Below are positions 1 through 8,510 of a DNA stretch of 37,592 nucleotides, one piece after another (within the stretch, counting starts at the first letter, position 1; each line of letters begins with the position of its first letter). The translations under genes and the position numbers were made by a program. The notes under the pieces are model-generated. The model ran no database searches and was not told where the DNA came from. It saw only the letters and a program-made list of their open reading frames with translations. Source of the stretch: Chthoniobacterales bacterium (GTDB lineage Bacteria > Verrucomicrobiota > Verrucomicrobiia > Chthoniobacterales > UBA10450); contig JACCXA010000250.1 of the NCBI GenBank assembly GCA_013697365.1, positions 1-37,592 on the forward strand, written 5' to 3'.

Positions 1-539
1 CGTTCTTTGCGGCCCGATTAATCGCCTCTTTTTTCCTCGCCGGTCTCGCCCTTTCGCTGAGCAGTTGCAGCAGCATGACCGACATGGTTGCCACCCATTT
101 GCCCAACCGGCATTCCGGTCGTCCGTCCGTTGTCGTTAGTCTGCGTACGCAGGAAGCATATCTCTACCGCGGCGAGAAGCGCGTCGCCGCCTCGCGCATC
201 TCGAGCGGGCGAGAGGGTCATCGCACGCCCACCGGGCGATTTCGCGTCCTCCGGAAGGACGAGGATCATCGCTCCAATCTCTACGGTGATTATGTGAATG
301 GGCAGGGACGAGTGGTTAAGCCGAATGTGGATGTGCGGCGGCAACAGAAACCGAGGGGCTCGCGTTTTGTCGGCGCGCCCATGCCTTTTTACGTGGAGTT
401 TTCCCCGAGCTACGGCCTGCACGCGGGCTACCTCCCGGGCGAACCGGCGTCTCATGGTTGTATCCGCATGCCCTACTGGCGCGCGCGGCAATTTTATCGA
501 GCCATCCGACGAGGGACGCCGGTTACTGTCAAGCGGTAG
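1..539 (+). CDS. L,D-transpeptidase family lipoprotein (5' end missing)
   Basis: The reading frame is open from the window edge, so the start codon lies outside. The first in-frame residues form a hydrophobic signal segment ending in a lipobox, L-S-S-C, with the lipidated Cys at bases 66-68. An internal ATG at 75 would miss this signal. The mature part matches the YkuD/ErfK/Ybi family of L,D-transpeptidases, which join or modify peptidoglycan stem peptides through a catalytic Cys. The signature S-H-G-C-I-R-M lies about 25 residues before the C-terminus, with a GLHAGYLPG stretch just before it supplying the upstream conserved His. A TPTGRFRV segment is the usual N-terminal YkuD motif. The protein is short and basic. 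It is probably an outer- or inner-membrane-anchored periplasmic wall enzyme. Family is clear; the exact substrate is not. Confidence 0.85.
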   Translation, partial: FFAARLIASFFLAGLALSLSSCSSMTDMVATHLPNRHSGRPSVVVSLRTQEAYLYRGEKRVAASRISSGREGHRTPTGRFRVLRKDEDHRSNLYGDYVNGQGRVVKPNVDVRRQQKPRGSRFVGAPMPFYVEFSPSYGLHAGYLPGEPASHGCIRMPYWRARQFYRAIRRGTPVTVKR

Positions 540-599
540 CCCGTCGAACTCGTGTTCCGATCTTGCGCCTTGGCAACGGGGCCAATGATCAGAATGGAG

Positions 600-680
600 T
601 GCTCGGGGGGGGACTTGAACCCCCATGCCTTACGGCATACGCCCCTCAAACGTACGTGTCTGCCATTTCACCACCCGAGC
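600..680 (-). tRNA. tRNA-Leu (anticodon GAG)
   Basis: Read on the minus strand, a 7-bp acceptor stem pairs GCTCGGG with CCCGAGC. The anticodon stem TACGT/GCGTA closes a seven-base loop with anticodon GAG (plus-strand bases 645-647). A class II variable arm (TGCC-GTAA-GGCA) follows, then a T arm GGGGG-TTCAAGT-CCCCC. The discriminator base is A (base 600), as expected for tRNA-Leu. CCA is not encoded. It should read CUC and CUU codons. It stands alone, 61 bases downstream of the convergent transpeptidase gene. Confidence 0.93.
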
Positions 681-1381
681 GGATGGAAGAATCCAATGTA
701 ATCGGGAACGCAGGAAAGCAACCTCCGCGCTCCGGTCTTACCGCCGCGCTTCGCCTGGCTACGGACCTCGGCCAGTTTGATTGGAGAATTCGAAGTCTCC
801 GCGGTGGTTCAGCGTCGCGTGGCTCTCGACCGGGGCTGAAACCAGACATGGCGTCTGCCATTGATAATCTTTACGATTGCTCGGACTCGTTCCATACCTG
901 GCGGAACGGACGGGGAAACCTGTCGAGGCGCGTCCCCGCGAGAAATGACCTGGCCTGATAGCTTTGCGCGGGTACCTCAATTTCCAAGGCGACCCCGCCC
1001 GGCAAATGATGACCCTTGGCGGCAGCGCTGCGCGCAACACCCTTGCCTGCGGTGAGTGAGATCGATAGCAGCTTGCCTTTCAGGTTTCAGGCTTTTGGCG
1101 CGCGAAAGTCCACCTGATAAGCGCCCGGCTGTGGAGCGCACTGGTCGTAAAATCGCCCGAGCCACCGGTCGATCCGTGATTAAAACACCTTGCCGCTGCT
1201 CTTGCTCTTCACCGTGACTTCGACTCCCGGCAGAGCCGGAAAAGCTGCGGCCCGTGCCGAGAAAAACGTACGCGAATACCAGGTCTGGAGGGTCTTCCTC
1301 ATCTTACGGGCCTAAATATCCTACGAGCTGTCCGTGGAAGCCAAGCAGAAGCTGCGGCGCTTCGAGCCTTCCCCCGTCCCT
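681..1381. other. 700-bp stretch without a convincing gene
   Basis: No recognisable protein, RNA gene or repeat was found here. On the minus strand one frame reads from an ATG at 1302 for 40 codons to a TAA at 1180-1182. It then resumes in the same frame with only two more stops down to about base 870. That pattern would fit a decayed gene, but it is also common by chance in GC-rich DNA, and no family is recognised. The tRNA-Leu promoter should lie just right of 680. Confidence 0.4.
1180..1302 (-). CDS. possible 40-residue small ORF or gene remnant
   Basis: An ATG at 1302 opens a 40-codon frame ending at TAA. It encodes a basic peptide rich in Ala, Ser and Lys, ending in VKSKSSGKVF. It lies 79 bases downstream of the DUF885 gene on the same strand. 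A weak AGG sits about 9 bases before the ATG. No family is recognised. It may be a small protein, the start of a pseudogene running towards base 870, or chance. Confidence 0.15.
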   Translation of the reverse strand: MRKTLQTWYSRTFFSARAAAFPALPGVEVTVKSKSSGKVF

Positions 1382-3220
1382 TTATCCCTCGGCGCGAGAT
1401 TTCAACCAGCGATCCACCAGCTCTTCAAGGATGTCCATCGGAACAGGACCACTGGTGAGCACCACATCGTGGAACTGTCGGAGATCGAACTTCGCGCCGA
1501 GTTCCTTCTTCGCCTTCTCGCGCAGATCCAGGATCTTAATCATCCCGATCTTATAAGCGGTCGCCTGGCTTGGCGAGACGATGTAGCGGTTGATCGCTTC
1601 CACACAATCGTCCTCGGCGTTCGGTGTATTCTTGATCAGGTAATCGATCGCCTGCTGCCGCGTCCAACGTTTGTGATGGAGGCCGGTGTCCACGACGAGC
1701 CGGCCTGCGCGCCAAAGCTCCATCGCCAGGCGGCCGAAGTCAGAATACGAATCCTGATAGAGCCCCATCTCTTTCGGAATCTGCTCGGTGTAGAGACCCC
1801 AGCCTTCCGAGTAAGCCGTGAAGCGAGTGCCGAATTTCCGGAACTTCGGCAGTCCTGTCAGCTCCTGCGCAATTGCGATCTGCATGTGGTGCCCGGGAAT
1901 GCCTTCGTGATAAGCGAGCGCCTCCAGTTCGTAAGTAGGCGTCGACTTCATGTCCGCGAGGTTGACGTAGAACATCCCCGGCCGCGACCCGTCAGGCGCA
2001 GGCTGTTGATAAAAGGCTTTCCCGGCGGATTTTTCGCGGAATTTCTCCACCGCTTTCACGACGATATCTGCCTTCGGTTTGGTGAGAAAAAGTTCGTCCA
2101 ACCGGCCACGCATGGTGTCGATCATCTTCGTCGCGCGGCTTAGGTATTCGGCCCGGCCCTCCTCGGTATCGGGAAGGTAAAACTGCGGATCGCTCCGCAT
2201 AAACTTAAACATGGCCTGCAGGTCGCCCTTGAACCCGACTTTCTCCTTGATCTTGCCCATCTCGCCGTGGATGCGCGCGATCTCCTTCAAGCCCAGCTCG
2301 TGGATCTCATCCGCGGAGAGGTTTGTCGTCGTCGTACGCCGCAAGGCGAACTCATAGAAGTTACGGCCGTCTGGGAATTGCCATGCGCCGGCTTCGGCCG
2401 GCGCTGTTTTCTCCTGCTCCTCCAGGAAAGCGATTATCTTTTGATAGGCAGGCCGGAACGAGGCCGTCAGCGCATCGATCGCGTCCCCTATCAAGCGGTC
2501 GCGCGTCGGCTGATCCAAATCTTTCAGCGCCGTCACTTTCTTTGTGAAGTCAGCCAGGAGCGTGCTGTCATTCTCGCTGGCATCGAAAGGCCGGCCCACT
2601 GTCACCTTCCGGCAGGCATCCAGCACGAGCGGGAAGGCAAACCGCGGCGGAATGATTCCCTTTTCCGCGCGCGTTTGCAGGTTGGCAATCACTTGCTCGG
2701 CTTGCTTCGCGACACCATTTAAGCGCGCGATATACGCTTCCGCATCGGACACGGAATCGATCCGGTGGATGTTAATCAAAAACGTCGGCGTGCTCGAGTG
2801 CCAGCCGAACATCTGGTTCACCGGATAGTTATGGAAACGGAAGCGAAAACCTTCCGCATTTGTCTGCACATCCTGCTCGAAGAGCCGCCAGCTCAGCTGT
2901 GTCTGCGGATCGAGAGAATTGAAATCAAAGTCACGCTTTAGCGTCGCGAGGTTTTGGAGCGAAATCGCGAGGTCTTCCGCATTGGAGGAGTCCGAAAGGT
3001 CTTCCCATTTATCGTAGTCCTTCTTGATCCCGAGCGACGATGCGAACTGGGGATGACGCGCCACGTTTTCATCGAAGCACTTATCGAAAAACTCGTTGAC
3101 CCGCTTTGATTCGGCGGCCGTCTGCGCCGGCGTATAGCTCTTCTCGTTGGGGGCAGCCAAAACAACGGCTGCGGAAAGAAAGAGAGAAGCAGCGAGGACA
3201 CCTGGCCGGATCGATTTCAT
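1382..3220 (-). CDS. secreted DUF885 family putative zinc peptidase
   Basis: This 612-residue protein begins with a signal peptide (about residues 1-22, ending VLAAP). The rest matches the DUF885 family. The C-terminal part carries the family metallopeptidase-like signature YHEGIPGHH (residues 437-445), an HExxxGHH variant of a zinc site. Further downstream is SEGWGLY (471-477), which supplies the distal Glu ligand. The length is typical of the family, about 600 residues. It is probably a periplasmic or exported metallopeptidase; the substrate is unknown. It is transcribed alone: the gene before it on this strand ends at 3425, with an inverted repeat in between. ATG at 3220 is chosen because the signal peptide follows directly. 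Confidence 0.85.
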   Translation of the reverse strand: MKSIRPGVLAASLFLSAAVVLAAPNEKSYTPAQTAAESKRVNEFFDKCFDENVARHPQFASSLGIKKDYDKWEDLSDSSNAEDLAISLQNLATLKRDFDFNSLDPQTQLSWRLFEQDVQTNAEGFRFRFHNYPVNQMFGWHSSTPTFLINIHRIDSVSDAEAYIARLNGVAKQAEQVIANLQTRAEKGIIPPRFAFPLVLDACRKVTVGRPFDASENDSTLLADFTKKVTALKDLDQPTRDRLIGDAIDALTASFRPAYQKIIAFLEEQEKTAPAEAGAWQFPDGRNFYEFALRRTTTTNLSADEIHELGLKEIARIHGEMGKIKEKVGFKGDLQAMFKFMRSDPQFYLPDTEEGRAEYLSRATKMIDTMRGRLDELFLTKPKADIVVKAVEKFREKSAGKAFYQQPAPDGSRPGMFYVNLADMKSTPTYELEALAYHEGIPGHHMQIAIAQELTGLPKFRKFGTRFTAYSEGWGLYTEQIPKEMGLYQDSYSDFGRLAMELWRAGRLVVDTGLHHKRWTRQQAIDYLIKNTPNAEDDCVEAINRYIVSPSQATAYKIGMIKILDLREKAKKELGAKFDLRQFHDVVLTSGPVPMDILEELVDRWLKSRAEG

Positions 3221-3248
3221 GAATCAGGATACCGCCGCGCGCCCCGCT

Positions 3249-3399
3249 GTCATCCTGAGTCGCGAAAACGACGAAGGACCTCGCATCGGTCGAGCGTTTC
3301 CTTTCCCTTCCTCCCCAGCGCCAGGACCAGCGTGTTGCTGCTCTTATCAAGCCCAGGGCGGCTGCGAGGTCCCTCAGCGTCTTGGCGCTTCGGGATGAC
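3249..3399. repeat. imperfect inverted repeat, 36-bp arms, GTCATCC family
   Basis: The left arm at 3249-3284 begins GTCATCCTGAG and ends GGACCTCGC. The right arm at 3364-3399 is its inverted partner, beginning GCGAGGTCC and ending GGGATGAC. I count 28 of 36 matching positions. The arms enclose about 79 bases. It fills the gap between the symporter stop and the DUF885 start, both on the minus strand. It looks like a dispersed palindromic element that may also act as a terminator or mRNA-stabilising hairpin for the upstream symporter operon. Confidence 0.75.
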
Positions 3400-3424
3400 A
3401 CGCGTGGACACGGTGCTCCGCCTG

Positions 3425-4972
3425 TTACTCTGCGGTGGCCTTCTCCGCCCCCAGGCCGGTATTGGCGCGCACGCTCAGCTCCGCGTACTTCGCTTCCGCT
3501 TCCGGCTCCCGCGTGAAGAGCGCCCCGAGGAACGCACCGAGGAAGCCGAGCGGGATGCTCACAATCCCCGGGTTCTTGAGCGGGAAAAGCGGCTGCTTCA
3601 TGAAATCCGGGCTGATAAGAATGAGAACAATGCTGGAGAGCAGCCCGACCGCGAGGCCGCAGACCGCCCCGGTTGTGTTGAATCGTTTCCAAAAAAGCGA
3701 AAACACGATGACCGGCAAATTCGCACTCGCCGCCACCGCGAAGGCGAGCCCGACGAGGAACGCGACGTTGACCGCTGGACCCAGCACAATCGCGATGACG
3801 ATCGCGGCGGCGCCCACCACGAACGCAGTGATGCGCGCCACACGCACTTCCTCTCCGGGCCGATGCTCTTTCCCGTGATGAATGACGTTTGTGAAGAAAT
3901 CGTGCGCGAAGCTCGTGCTCGCACTGATCGTTAGGCCAGCAACTACGGCCAGGATTGTAGCGAAGGCCACCGCGCTGATGAAGGCGAAGAAAACCTCGCC
4001 CCCCAGAAAGCGGGCGAGCTCCGGCGCGGCCATGTTCGTTCCGCCATGCAGCTTGAGGTGATCCGGCCCAAGCAGGCTGGCCGCGCCGAACCCGAAGAAC
4101 GTGGTCATGATATAAAAGAGACCGATCAGGATCATCGCCCAAACCACGCTGGTCCGGGCCGTCTTCGCATCCGGCACGGTGTAGAAACGAATCAAGATGT
4201 GCGGCAACCCAGCGGTCCCGAAGACGAGCGCCAGGCCTAATGAGATCTGGTCCAGTGGATTTTTGAAGAGTAATCCGGGCGTCAGAAAGTTGCGCGTCAC
4301 AGGCACCCCGTCTGCGCCGGTAAACGTGACCGCGCTCACCGCCTGAAAGAAGTTGCCGAGACTGAAGTTGAACTTGCTCATGACGAGGATGCTGAGGAAG
4401 AAGCTTCCGCTCATGAGCAGGACCGCCTTGATGATCTGCACCCAGGTGGTGGCCAGCATCCCGCCGAAGACAACGTAAACAACCATGAGCACACCCACGC
4501 CGATCACGGCCATCTCGTAGCTCACGCCAGGCAGAAGCTGCCGGACGAGTGTTCCCGCGCCGACCATCTGCGCGATCATATAAAAGATCGAAACGGTCAG
4601 GGTTGAGAGCGAAGCCATCGCGCGAACGGGGCGGGGCTTCAGCCGATAGGCGAGCACATCCGCCATCGTGTACTTGCCTGCATTCCGCAGCGGCTCGGCG
4701 ACGATGATGAGGACCGTCAGGTAGGCGACAAGAAACCCGACGGAATACATGAAACCGTCGTAGCCATTGAACGCGATCATTCCGGCAATGCCGAGGAAGC
4801 TCGCAGCGCTCATGTAATCGCCCGCGACCGCCAGGCCATTCTGCCACCCGGTGATGCGCCGGTTCGCGGCGAAGTAGGCGCTCGAGCCGGTGCTCTTTTT
4901 GGCGCTGAAGTAGGTGATGACGAGCGTCATCGCCACGAAGCCCAGGAACATCCAAAGCGCGGTGTTGCCCAT
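3425..4972 (-). CDS. actP: sodium:solute symporter, ActP (acetate permease) type
   Basis: This 515-residue polytopic protein of the solute:sodium symporter (SSS) family closely resembles cation/acetate symporters. Seen in the sequence are the N-terminal membrane segment followed by FSAKKSTGSSAYFAANRRI, the DYMSAASFLGIAG stretch of the family sodium-binding region, TMADVLAYRLKPRPVRA, and about 13 hydrophobic segments. It sits 9 bases downstream of a DUF485 gene, the classic yjcH-actP pairing. This makes an acetate or short-chain monocarboxylate uptake role likely, although substrate specificity cannot be read from sequence. It acts in the inner membrane. A DUF485-actP operon reading leftwards is inferred, ending at the 3249-3399 inverted repeat. 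Confidence 0.88.
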   Translation of the reverse strand: MGNTALWMFLGFVAMTLVITYFSAKKSTGSSAYFAANRRITGWQNGLAVAGDYMSAASFLGIAGMIAFNGYDGFMYSVGFLVAYLTVLIIVAEPLRNAGKYTMADVLAYRLKPRPVRAMASLSTLTVSIFYMIAQMVGAGTLVRQLLPGVSYEMAVIGVGVLMVVYVVFGGMLATTWVQIIKAVLLMSGSFFLSILVMSKFNFSLGNFFQAVSAVTFTGADGVPVTRNFLTPGLLFKNPLDQISLGLALVFGTAGLPHILIRFYTVPDAKTARTSVVWAMILIGLFYIMTTFFGFGAASLLGPDHLKLHGGTNMAAPELARFLGGEVFFAFISAVAFATILAVVAGLTISASTSFAHDFFTNVIHHGKEHRPGEEVRVARITAFVVGAAAIVIAIVLGPAVNVAFLVGLAFAVAASANLPVIVFSLFWKRFNTTGAVCGLAVGLLSSIVLILISPDFMKQPLFPLKNPGIVSIPLGFLGAFLGALFTREPEAEAKYAELSVRANTGLGAEKATAE

Positions 4973-4981
4973 CGTGGCGCG

Positions 4982-5404
4982 CTAGCGCTCGAACCTCTTG
5001 ATTAATCCTGCGGCCCTGCGATCCCAGCCCGCCGCGACCGCGACGTAGATAGCAGCCAGGACCCAAGCCATGAAAAATTGCGAAAGCGCGAAGAGATAGG
5101 CGAGGTTCATTTCGCCCCAAACCTTCCGCTGCATAAACGCGGTGTGATAGCCGACCAGATAGGGCAGAGCGAAATAGTAGAGAATGAAGAAGATGGTCGC
5201 CGGGATGATGAAGCGCCGTTTCGCTTTCAGCAGCGCCTTGAACTCATCGGCCCCGGCAATGCGCTCCCACGTCGAAACATCCACACCTCCAGCTGCACTG
5301 CGTTCGTGCAATGGCGACCCCATGGGGGAAAGCGGCGCCACGTCCTTTGGTGCATCATCTTGCGGCGTTGGACCGCGAGGAAACTTACGATCGTCGGACG
5401 CCAT
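4982..5404 (-). CDS. DUF485 membrane protein (YjcH-like), symporter partner
   Basis: The protein has 140 residues. The first 60 are a hydrophilic Pro/Asp-rich tail longer than usual for the family. After it come the DUF485 core with F-K-A-L-L-K-A-K-R-R-F and two hydrophobic helices (about 69-88 and 104-125). DUF485 proteins accompany ActP-type symporters, and here the next gene 9 bases away is exactly that. Its function in the pair is not established. The start at 5404 is the only upstream ATG in frame. It diverges from the membrane protein gene starting near 5489, so promoters for both should lie in 5405-5488. Confidence 0.82.
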   Translation of the reverse strand: MASDDRKFPRGPTPQDDAPKDVAPLSPMGSPLHERSAAGGVDVSTWERIAGADEFKALLKAKRRFIIPATIFFILYYFALPYLVGYHTAFMQRKVWGEMNLAYLFALSQFFMAWVLAAIYVAVAAGWDRRAAGLIKRFER

Positions 5405-5488
5405 GGGTCTTCTATATGGGCGCGCCGATTCCCCGCCGCAAGGAAAACGAAACGACAGCGCTCGCCTGCTCTGCCAACATCTATCTCT

Positions 5489-7129
5489 GTGAGCAACGAG
5501 AGGGCAAACGCGACCGACAGGCAGGGGAGGCCGAGCTCTGCCAAAACGACCACCGGGCGTGCGCGCGGCTCCCTTCTGCTTCTCGCTCTCTGTTTGCTGA
5601 CACCGTCCTTTTGGTTGCTAGCGACCGTGCCGCCGCTCTGGCGTGACGCAGATGCGTATAACCAGCTCCTGCACACGCCCGCGCAATCGACCTCCTCCGG
5701 ACACGGTCTGCTGTATGGGCTCTCGGTTCGTGTTCCCTTGTACGTCGGCTACACGATCGAACGAAAGCGCGGGGCCGAGATCGCCGCGACGACCAATTTC
5801 TTTGATGTGCCAGTCCTCACCGACACCGGCATCGGCCTTCTGATCGTGGCGCAGCATGTTACACTCGCGGGAGCTGGGCTTGCTTTGATTCTGTTGGCGA
5901 CGAGCGGAATCTGGATGCGATTCGCGCTCGCCCTTTTTTTCGCGAGCAATCACCTCTTTTACACCTTCGCGCACTGCGTCGGCTCCGAGAGCCTAAGCAT
6001 GATCTGCCTGCTTCTGCTGGCAGCGCTCGGGCTGCGCCTGGTAAGGCACCCGGAGGCGCGGACGTGGAAAATCTGGAGCCTGTTCGCGGTGGTGTTGTTT
6101 GCGTGCCTCACCACGAGATACGTGAACATGCTGCTGGCGTTCCTTCTACCGCTCACATTTCTGGTGCTGGCCATGATGCAACGAGACAAGGGACAGGTCC
6201 GTCACGCGGCGACCTCCATCTTGATCGGCGCCGCTTGTCTCGTCTTGGCCCGCTCCTCGGCGGAAGCGGTTTCGCGCGCCGGGAAGTTTGGCTACTATTC
6301 GCGCATCGGGTTCACCTTTATGTGGCGCGTCGGTTTTGTGCAGACAGTGCCGGAGCAGCAGCGGGCCGCGCTCCTCGACCGCGTCGCCGCGCGCACGAAA
6401 GCACCCGATGCGCAGCAAGTCTTCGCGATCTTGCGGGAGATCATTGCGGAAGGGAAACCGCTCGGCTCGGGAACGATCTTCGAGCGAGTTCGGGCAGCCT
6501 TGCCTCGCGCGGAAAAGAGATCAGGGCCGCGACGCGTGCACACCGCATTAAACACGGTGGCGTGGGCTTTTTTGCTGCCGCCGACAGCCGAGCATTGGCA
6601 GACAGCGCAAGAGGATTTCTCGGAAAATCGGCGCCTCCTGCTTCCGGAGGTCAGCCGATTTCTCTTTGCGACGACCGTTTATCTCTGGGAGTACGCCGAC
6701 AAGTTGCCGGGGGTTGGACACCTCAGCACGTTCCGGGAGAATACGCCCGCGGGGTTAATGGAGAAGGCGCAGGCAAATCCCTATCTCGGGCTTTGGTCGG
6801 GGCTCACACTCAACGGGGCGCTGCTTGGTTCTGCCACCAGTTTGGGAGCATTGGTCATGGTGAGTGTTTGGCGTCGGCGGGCCGGGACCGCCGCTACCGC
6901 AGAAGGTGAAAACAGGGCAAGAGACAACATTTTGCCGATAGCCGTTTTCGCCGGCCTGCTCGTCCTTATAGCAATGGCGATGGTGGAGGCGACAGCCCTG
7001 GTGGGTGATTTGATTCCTCGCTATACGCTGCCTCTCTGGGAAATGGCGTGGGTGGCCGGCATCATCGCGGTCGGCGGCGTTGGCGACGCGCTCCGTTCAG
7101 TCCGCTGGGCAGCGGGTAAGGCTGGTTAA
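5489..7129 (+). CDS. polytopic membrane protein, possibly glycosyltransferase-like
   Basis: This large integral membrane protein has about ten hydrophobic segments, beginning with GSLLLLALCLLTPSFWLLA near residue 25. A lumenal or periplasmic loop with PLWRDADAYNQL follows the first segment, resembling in layout the acidic first loop of GT-C/PMT-type glycosyltransferases. I do not recognise a definite family. No ATG is usable: the only upstream ATG in frame (5078) would overlap the whole oppositely oriented DUF485 gene. GTG at 5489 is therefore proposed, giving 546 residues; no strong Shine-Dalgarno precedes it. It is transcribed alone, converging with the PDZ gene. Confidence 0.7.
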   Translation: MSNERANATDRQGRPSSAKTTTGRARGSLLLLALCLLTPSFWLLATVPPLWRDADAYNQLLHTPAQSTSSGHGLLYGLSVRVPLYVGYTIERKRGAEIAATTNFFDVPVLTDTGIGLLIVAQHVTLAGAGLALILLATSGIWMRFALALFFASNHLFYTFAHCVGSESLSMICLLLLAALGLRLVRHPEARTWKIWSLFAVVLFACLTTRYVNMLLAFLLPLTFLVLAMMQRDKGQVRHAATSILIGAACLVLARSSAEAVSRAGKFGYYSRIGFTFMWRVGFVQTVPEQQRAALLDRVAARTKAPDAQQVFAILREIIAEGKPLGSGTIFERVRAALPRAEKRSGPRRVHTALNTVAWAFLLPPTAEHWQTAQEDFSENRRLLLPEVSRFLFATTVYLWEYADKLPGVGHLSTFRENTPAGLMEKAQANPYLGLWSGLTLNGALLGSATSLGALVMVSVWRRRAGTAATAEGENRARDNILPIAVFAGLLVLIAMAMVEATALVGDLIPRYTLPLWEMAWVAGIIAVGGVGDALRSVRWAAGKAG

Positions 7130-7210
7130 GACCCGGCGGACTTGCCCTCACCGTCCGGCTGCCGCTTACCGGCGGAGAAGTTCGCGCAACGGATGCATGT
7201 TGTGGAAGAG

Positions 7211-8485
7211 TTAAAGTCTGACGTTCTTCAGCCCGGCGCCTTCATGCCGCCGCGGAGGTACGAGAAAAGTGTGGTTTACCTTTAGCGACACTTCCTGCAT
7301 AGAGTCGTCCGAGTCGTTGTCGTCGTCGTCCTCCTCGAGGTTCTCCGCGTCGGTTTCGCGTTGCTCTTTGCTGATCGTGGGCACTACGGCCGGGATGTCC
7401 TTTTGCTCGAGCTTGTCGTAACGCTGCCGCACTTCCGCAGGTAATTTATCCAGCTCTTCTTTCGTCTCGACGGGCCCGCTGAAAACAAGACGCCCCTGTG
7501 GGTCTTTCGCCGTCAGCACCTTCTTGTTGTCGACCGTCTCGATCTTCATCTCACCCTGGGCGTCGCTGTAAATGATCTGAGCCTTGTTCAAGTCGATCCG
7601 GGTGGTCTTCAGAGCGCCGTTGTCGTTCGAGGTGATGACGCGCACGCCATTTCCGGGACTTCCCGCGTGCTTGCCAAATAACGAGCGCTGGGCTTCTGCT
7701 GCCGCACGCCGGCCTTCCGCCGCCGCGCGTCGGCCTTCCGCGGCCGCGCGTCGACTTTCCTGAGCGACGCGCCGTGCATCTTCACGGGCGCGTTTGATCT
7801 CTTCCCGCGCGCTGCCAACCGCATCGCCGACCAGCCCGAACTTAAGGTCTCCCATATCCTCAAGCACTTCGCGGCTGAGCTGCCCACCTTCGCGTTTCAT
7901 CTCTTCGCTCAGCTCGCGCATCTCACGCTCGAATTCCGGGCCCAGATTTCCAAAGCCGCCGCCATGTTTCCAATCGCGCATTTCGCGGCGCTGCGGGACC
8001 TCGCGCTTGCCCAGTTTCGCCGTTAGCTTTGTTTCGGCGCCTTTGCGCAGCACGGTCAACGTGACGCTGGTGCCTTCCGCATAATTACGGATCAGCTTCG
8101 CGAGTTGATCAGGTTCCAGCAGGATCTGGTCGTTCAACAATTTCAGAATGTCGTTCGGCTGGAGACCGGCAGCCGCCGCAGGTCCATCCGGCACCACGTA
8201 ATCGACCACCAGACCGAAGCCCTTGGTCAAACCAAGCTGCTCCGCGACCACGCCTGGCACAGAGGAGGTTTCCACGCCGAGATAGGTCACGGGAACTTTG
8301 GGCATCCGTTCGCGTTCACGATGGTCACGATCGCCCCGTGGCGGCACCGGTGGGACCGGCGGAACCGGTGGCACCGGCGCGACGCCAGGAACTTGTGGTG
8401 TGACTGGAGTAGGCGGCGTTTGGGAAAAGCCGGCGATGGGAAGCAGCGCGACGGCTGCGAGGATTGCGATGGTTTTTGTCTTCAT
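7211..8485 (-). CDS. secreted PDZ-domain protein with coiled coil and acidic tail
   Basis: The protein has 424 residues from the ATG at 8485, where a clear signal peptide begins (MKTKTIAILAAVALLPIAG, cleavage near residue 22). An upstream in-frame extension is rejected because it buries this signal. In order: a Pro-rich linker with tandem PVPP units (23-49), a PDZ domain (about 66-158, with YLGVETSSVPG and the GPAAAAGLQPNDILKLLN core), a long charged coiled coil (about 183-268, including three A-A-A-E-G-R-R-type heptads), a C-terminal region, and an Asp/Glu run near 384-394. No protease catalytic domain is present. It is the last gene of the protease/ECF sigma/anti-sigma run, 25 bases after the anti-sigma candidate. 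A periplasmic sensor or scaffold role is inferred. Confidence 0.82.
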   Translation of the reverse strand: MKTKTIAILAAVALLPIAGFSQTPPTPVTPQVPGVAPVPPVPPVPPVPPRGDRDHRERERMPKVPVTYLGVETSSVPGVVAEQLGLTKGFGLVVDYVVPDGPAAAAGLQPNDILKLLNDQILLEPDQLAKLIRNYAEGTSVTLTVLRKGAETKLTAKLGKREVPQRREMRDWKHGGGFGNLGPEFEREMRELSEEMKREGGQLSREVLEDMGDLKFGLVGDAVGSAREEIKRAREDARRVAQESRRAAAEGRRAAAEGRRAAAEAQRSLFGKHAGSPGNGVRVITSNDNGALKTTRIDLNKAQIIYSDAQGEMKIETVDNKKVLTAKDPQGRLVFSGPVETKEELDKLPAEVRQRYDKLEQKDIPAVVPTISKEQRETDAENLEEDDDDNDSDDSMQEVSLKVNHTFLVPPRRHEGAGLKNVRL

Positions 8486-8510
8486 ATTTTGTTGTTCTTG
8501 GGGTGGAATT

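Noticed and set aside
1315..1380. Plus-strand peptide resembling the start of a ParE-type toxin (YELSVEAKQKLRRFE)
   Set aside because: The match is a few residues, there is no suitable start codon, and the frame runs antisense into DUF885.
1334..2143. A 269-codon plus-strand open frame antisense to DUF885
   Set aside because: It mirrors the coding region of a recognisable protein, and its product matches nothing known to me.
3081..5120. A 679-codon open frame on the minus strand overlapping the symporter
   Set aside because: It is an out-of-frame shadow: Arg/Gly/His-rich, without domains, while the symporter frame has clear SSS motifs.
6064..6909. A 281-codon plus-strand frame inside the polytopic membrane protein gene
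   Set aside because: It is a shifted-frame shadow with no hydrophobic segments or motifs, while the other frame encodes consistent membrane helices.
8340..8400. Possible minisatellite or CRISPR-like repeat (GGTGGGACCGGC-type units)
   Set aside because: The units are contiguous, in frame and encode the Pro-rich linker of the PDZ protein; there are no spacers.
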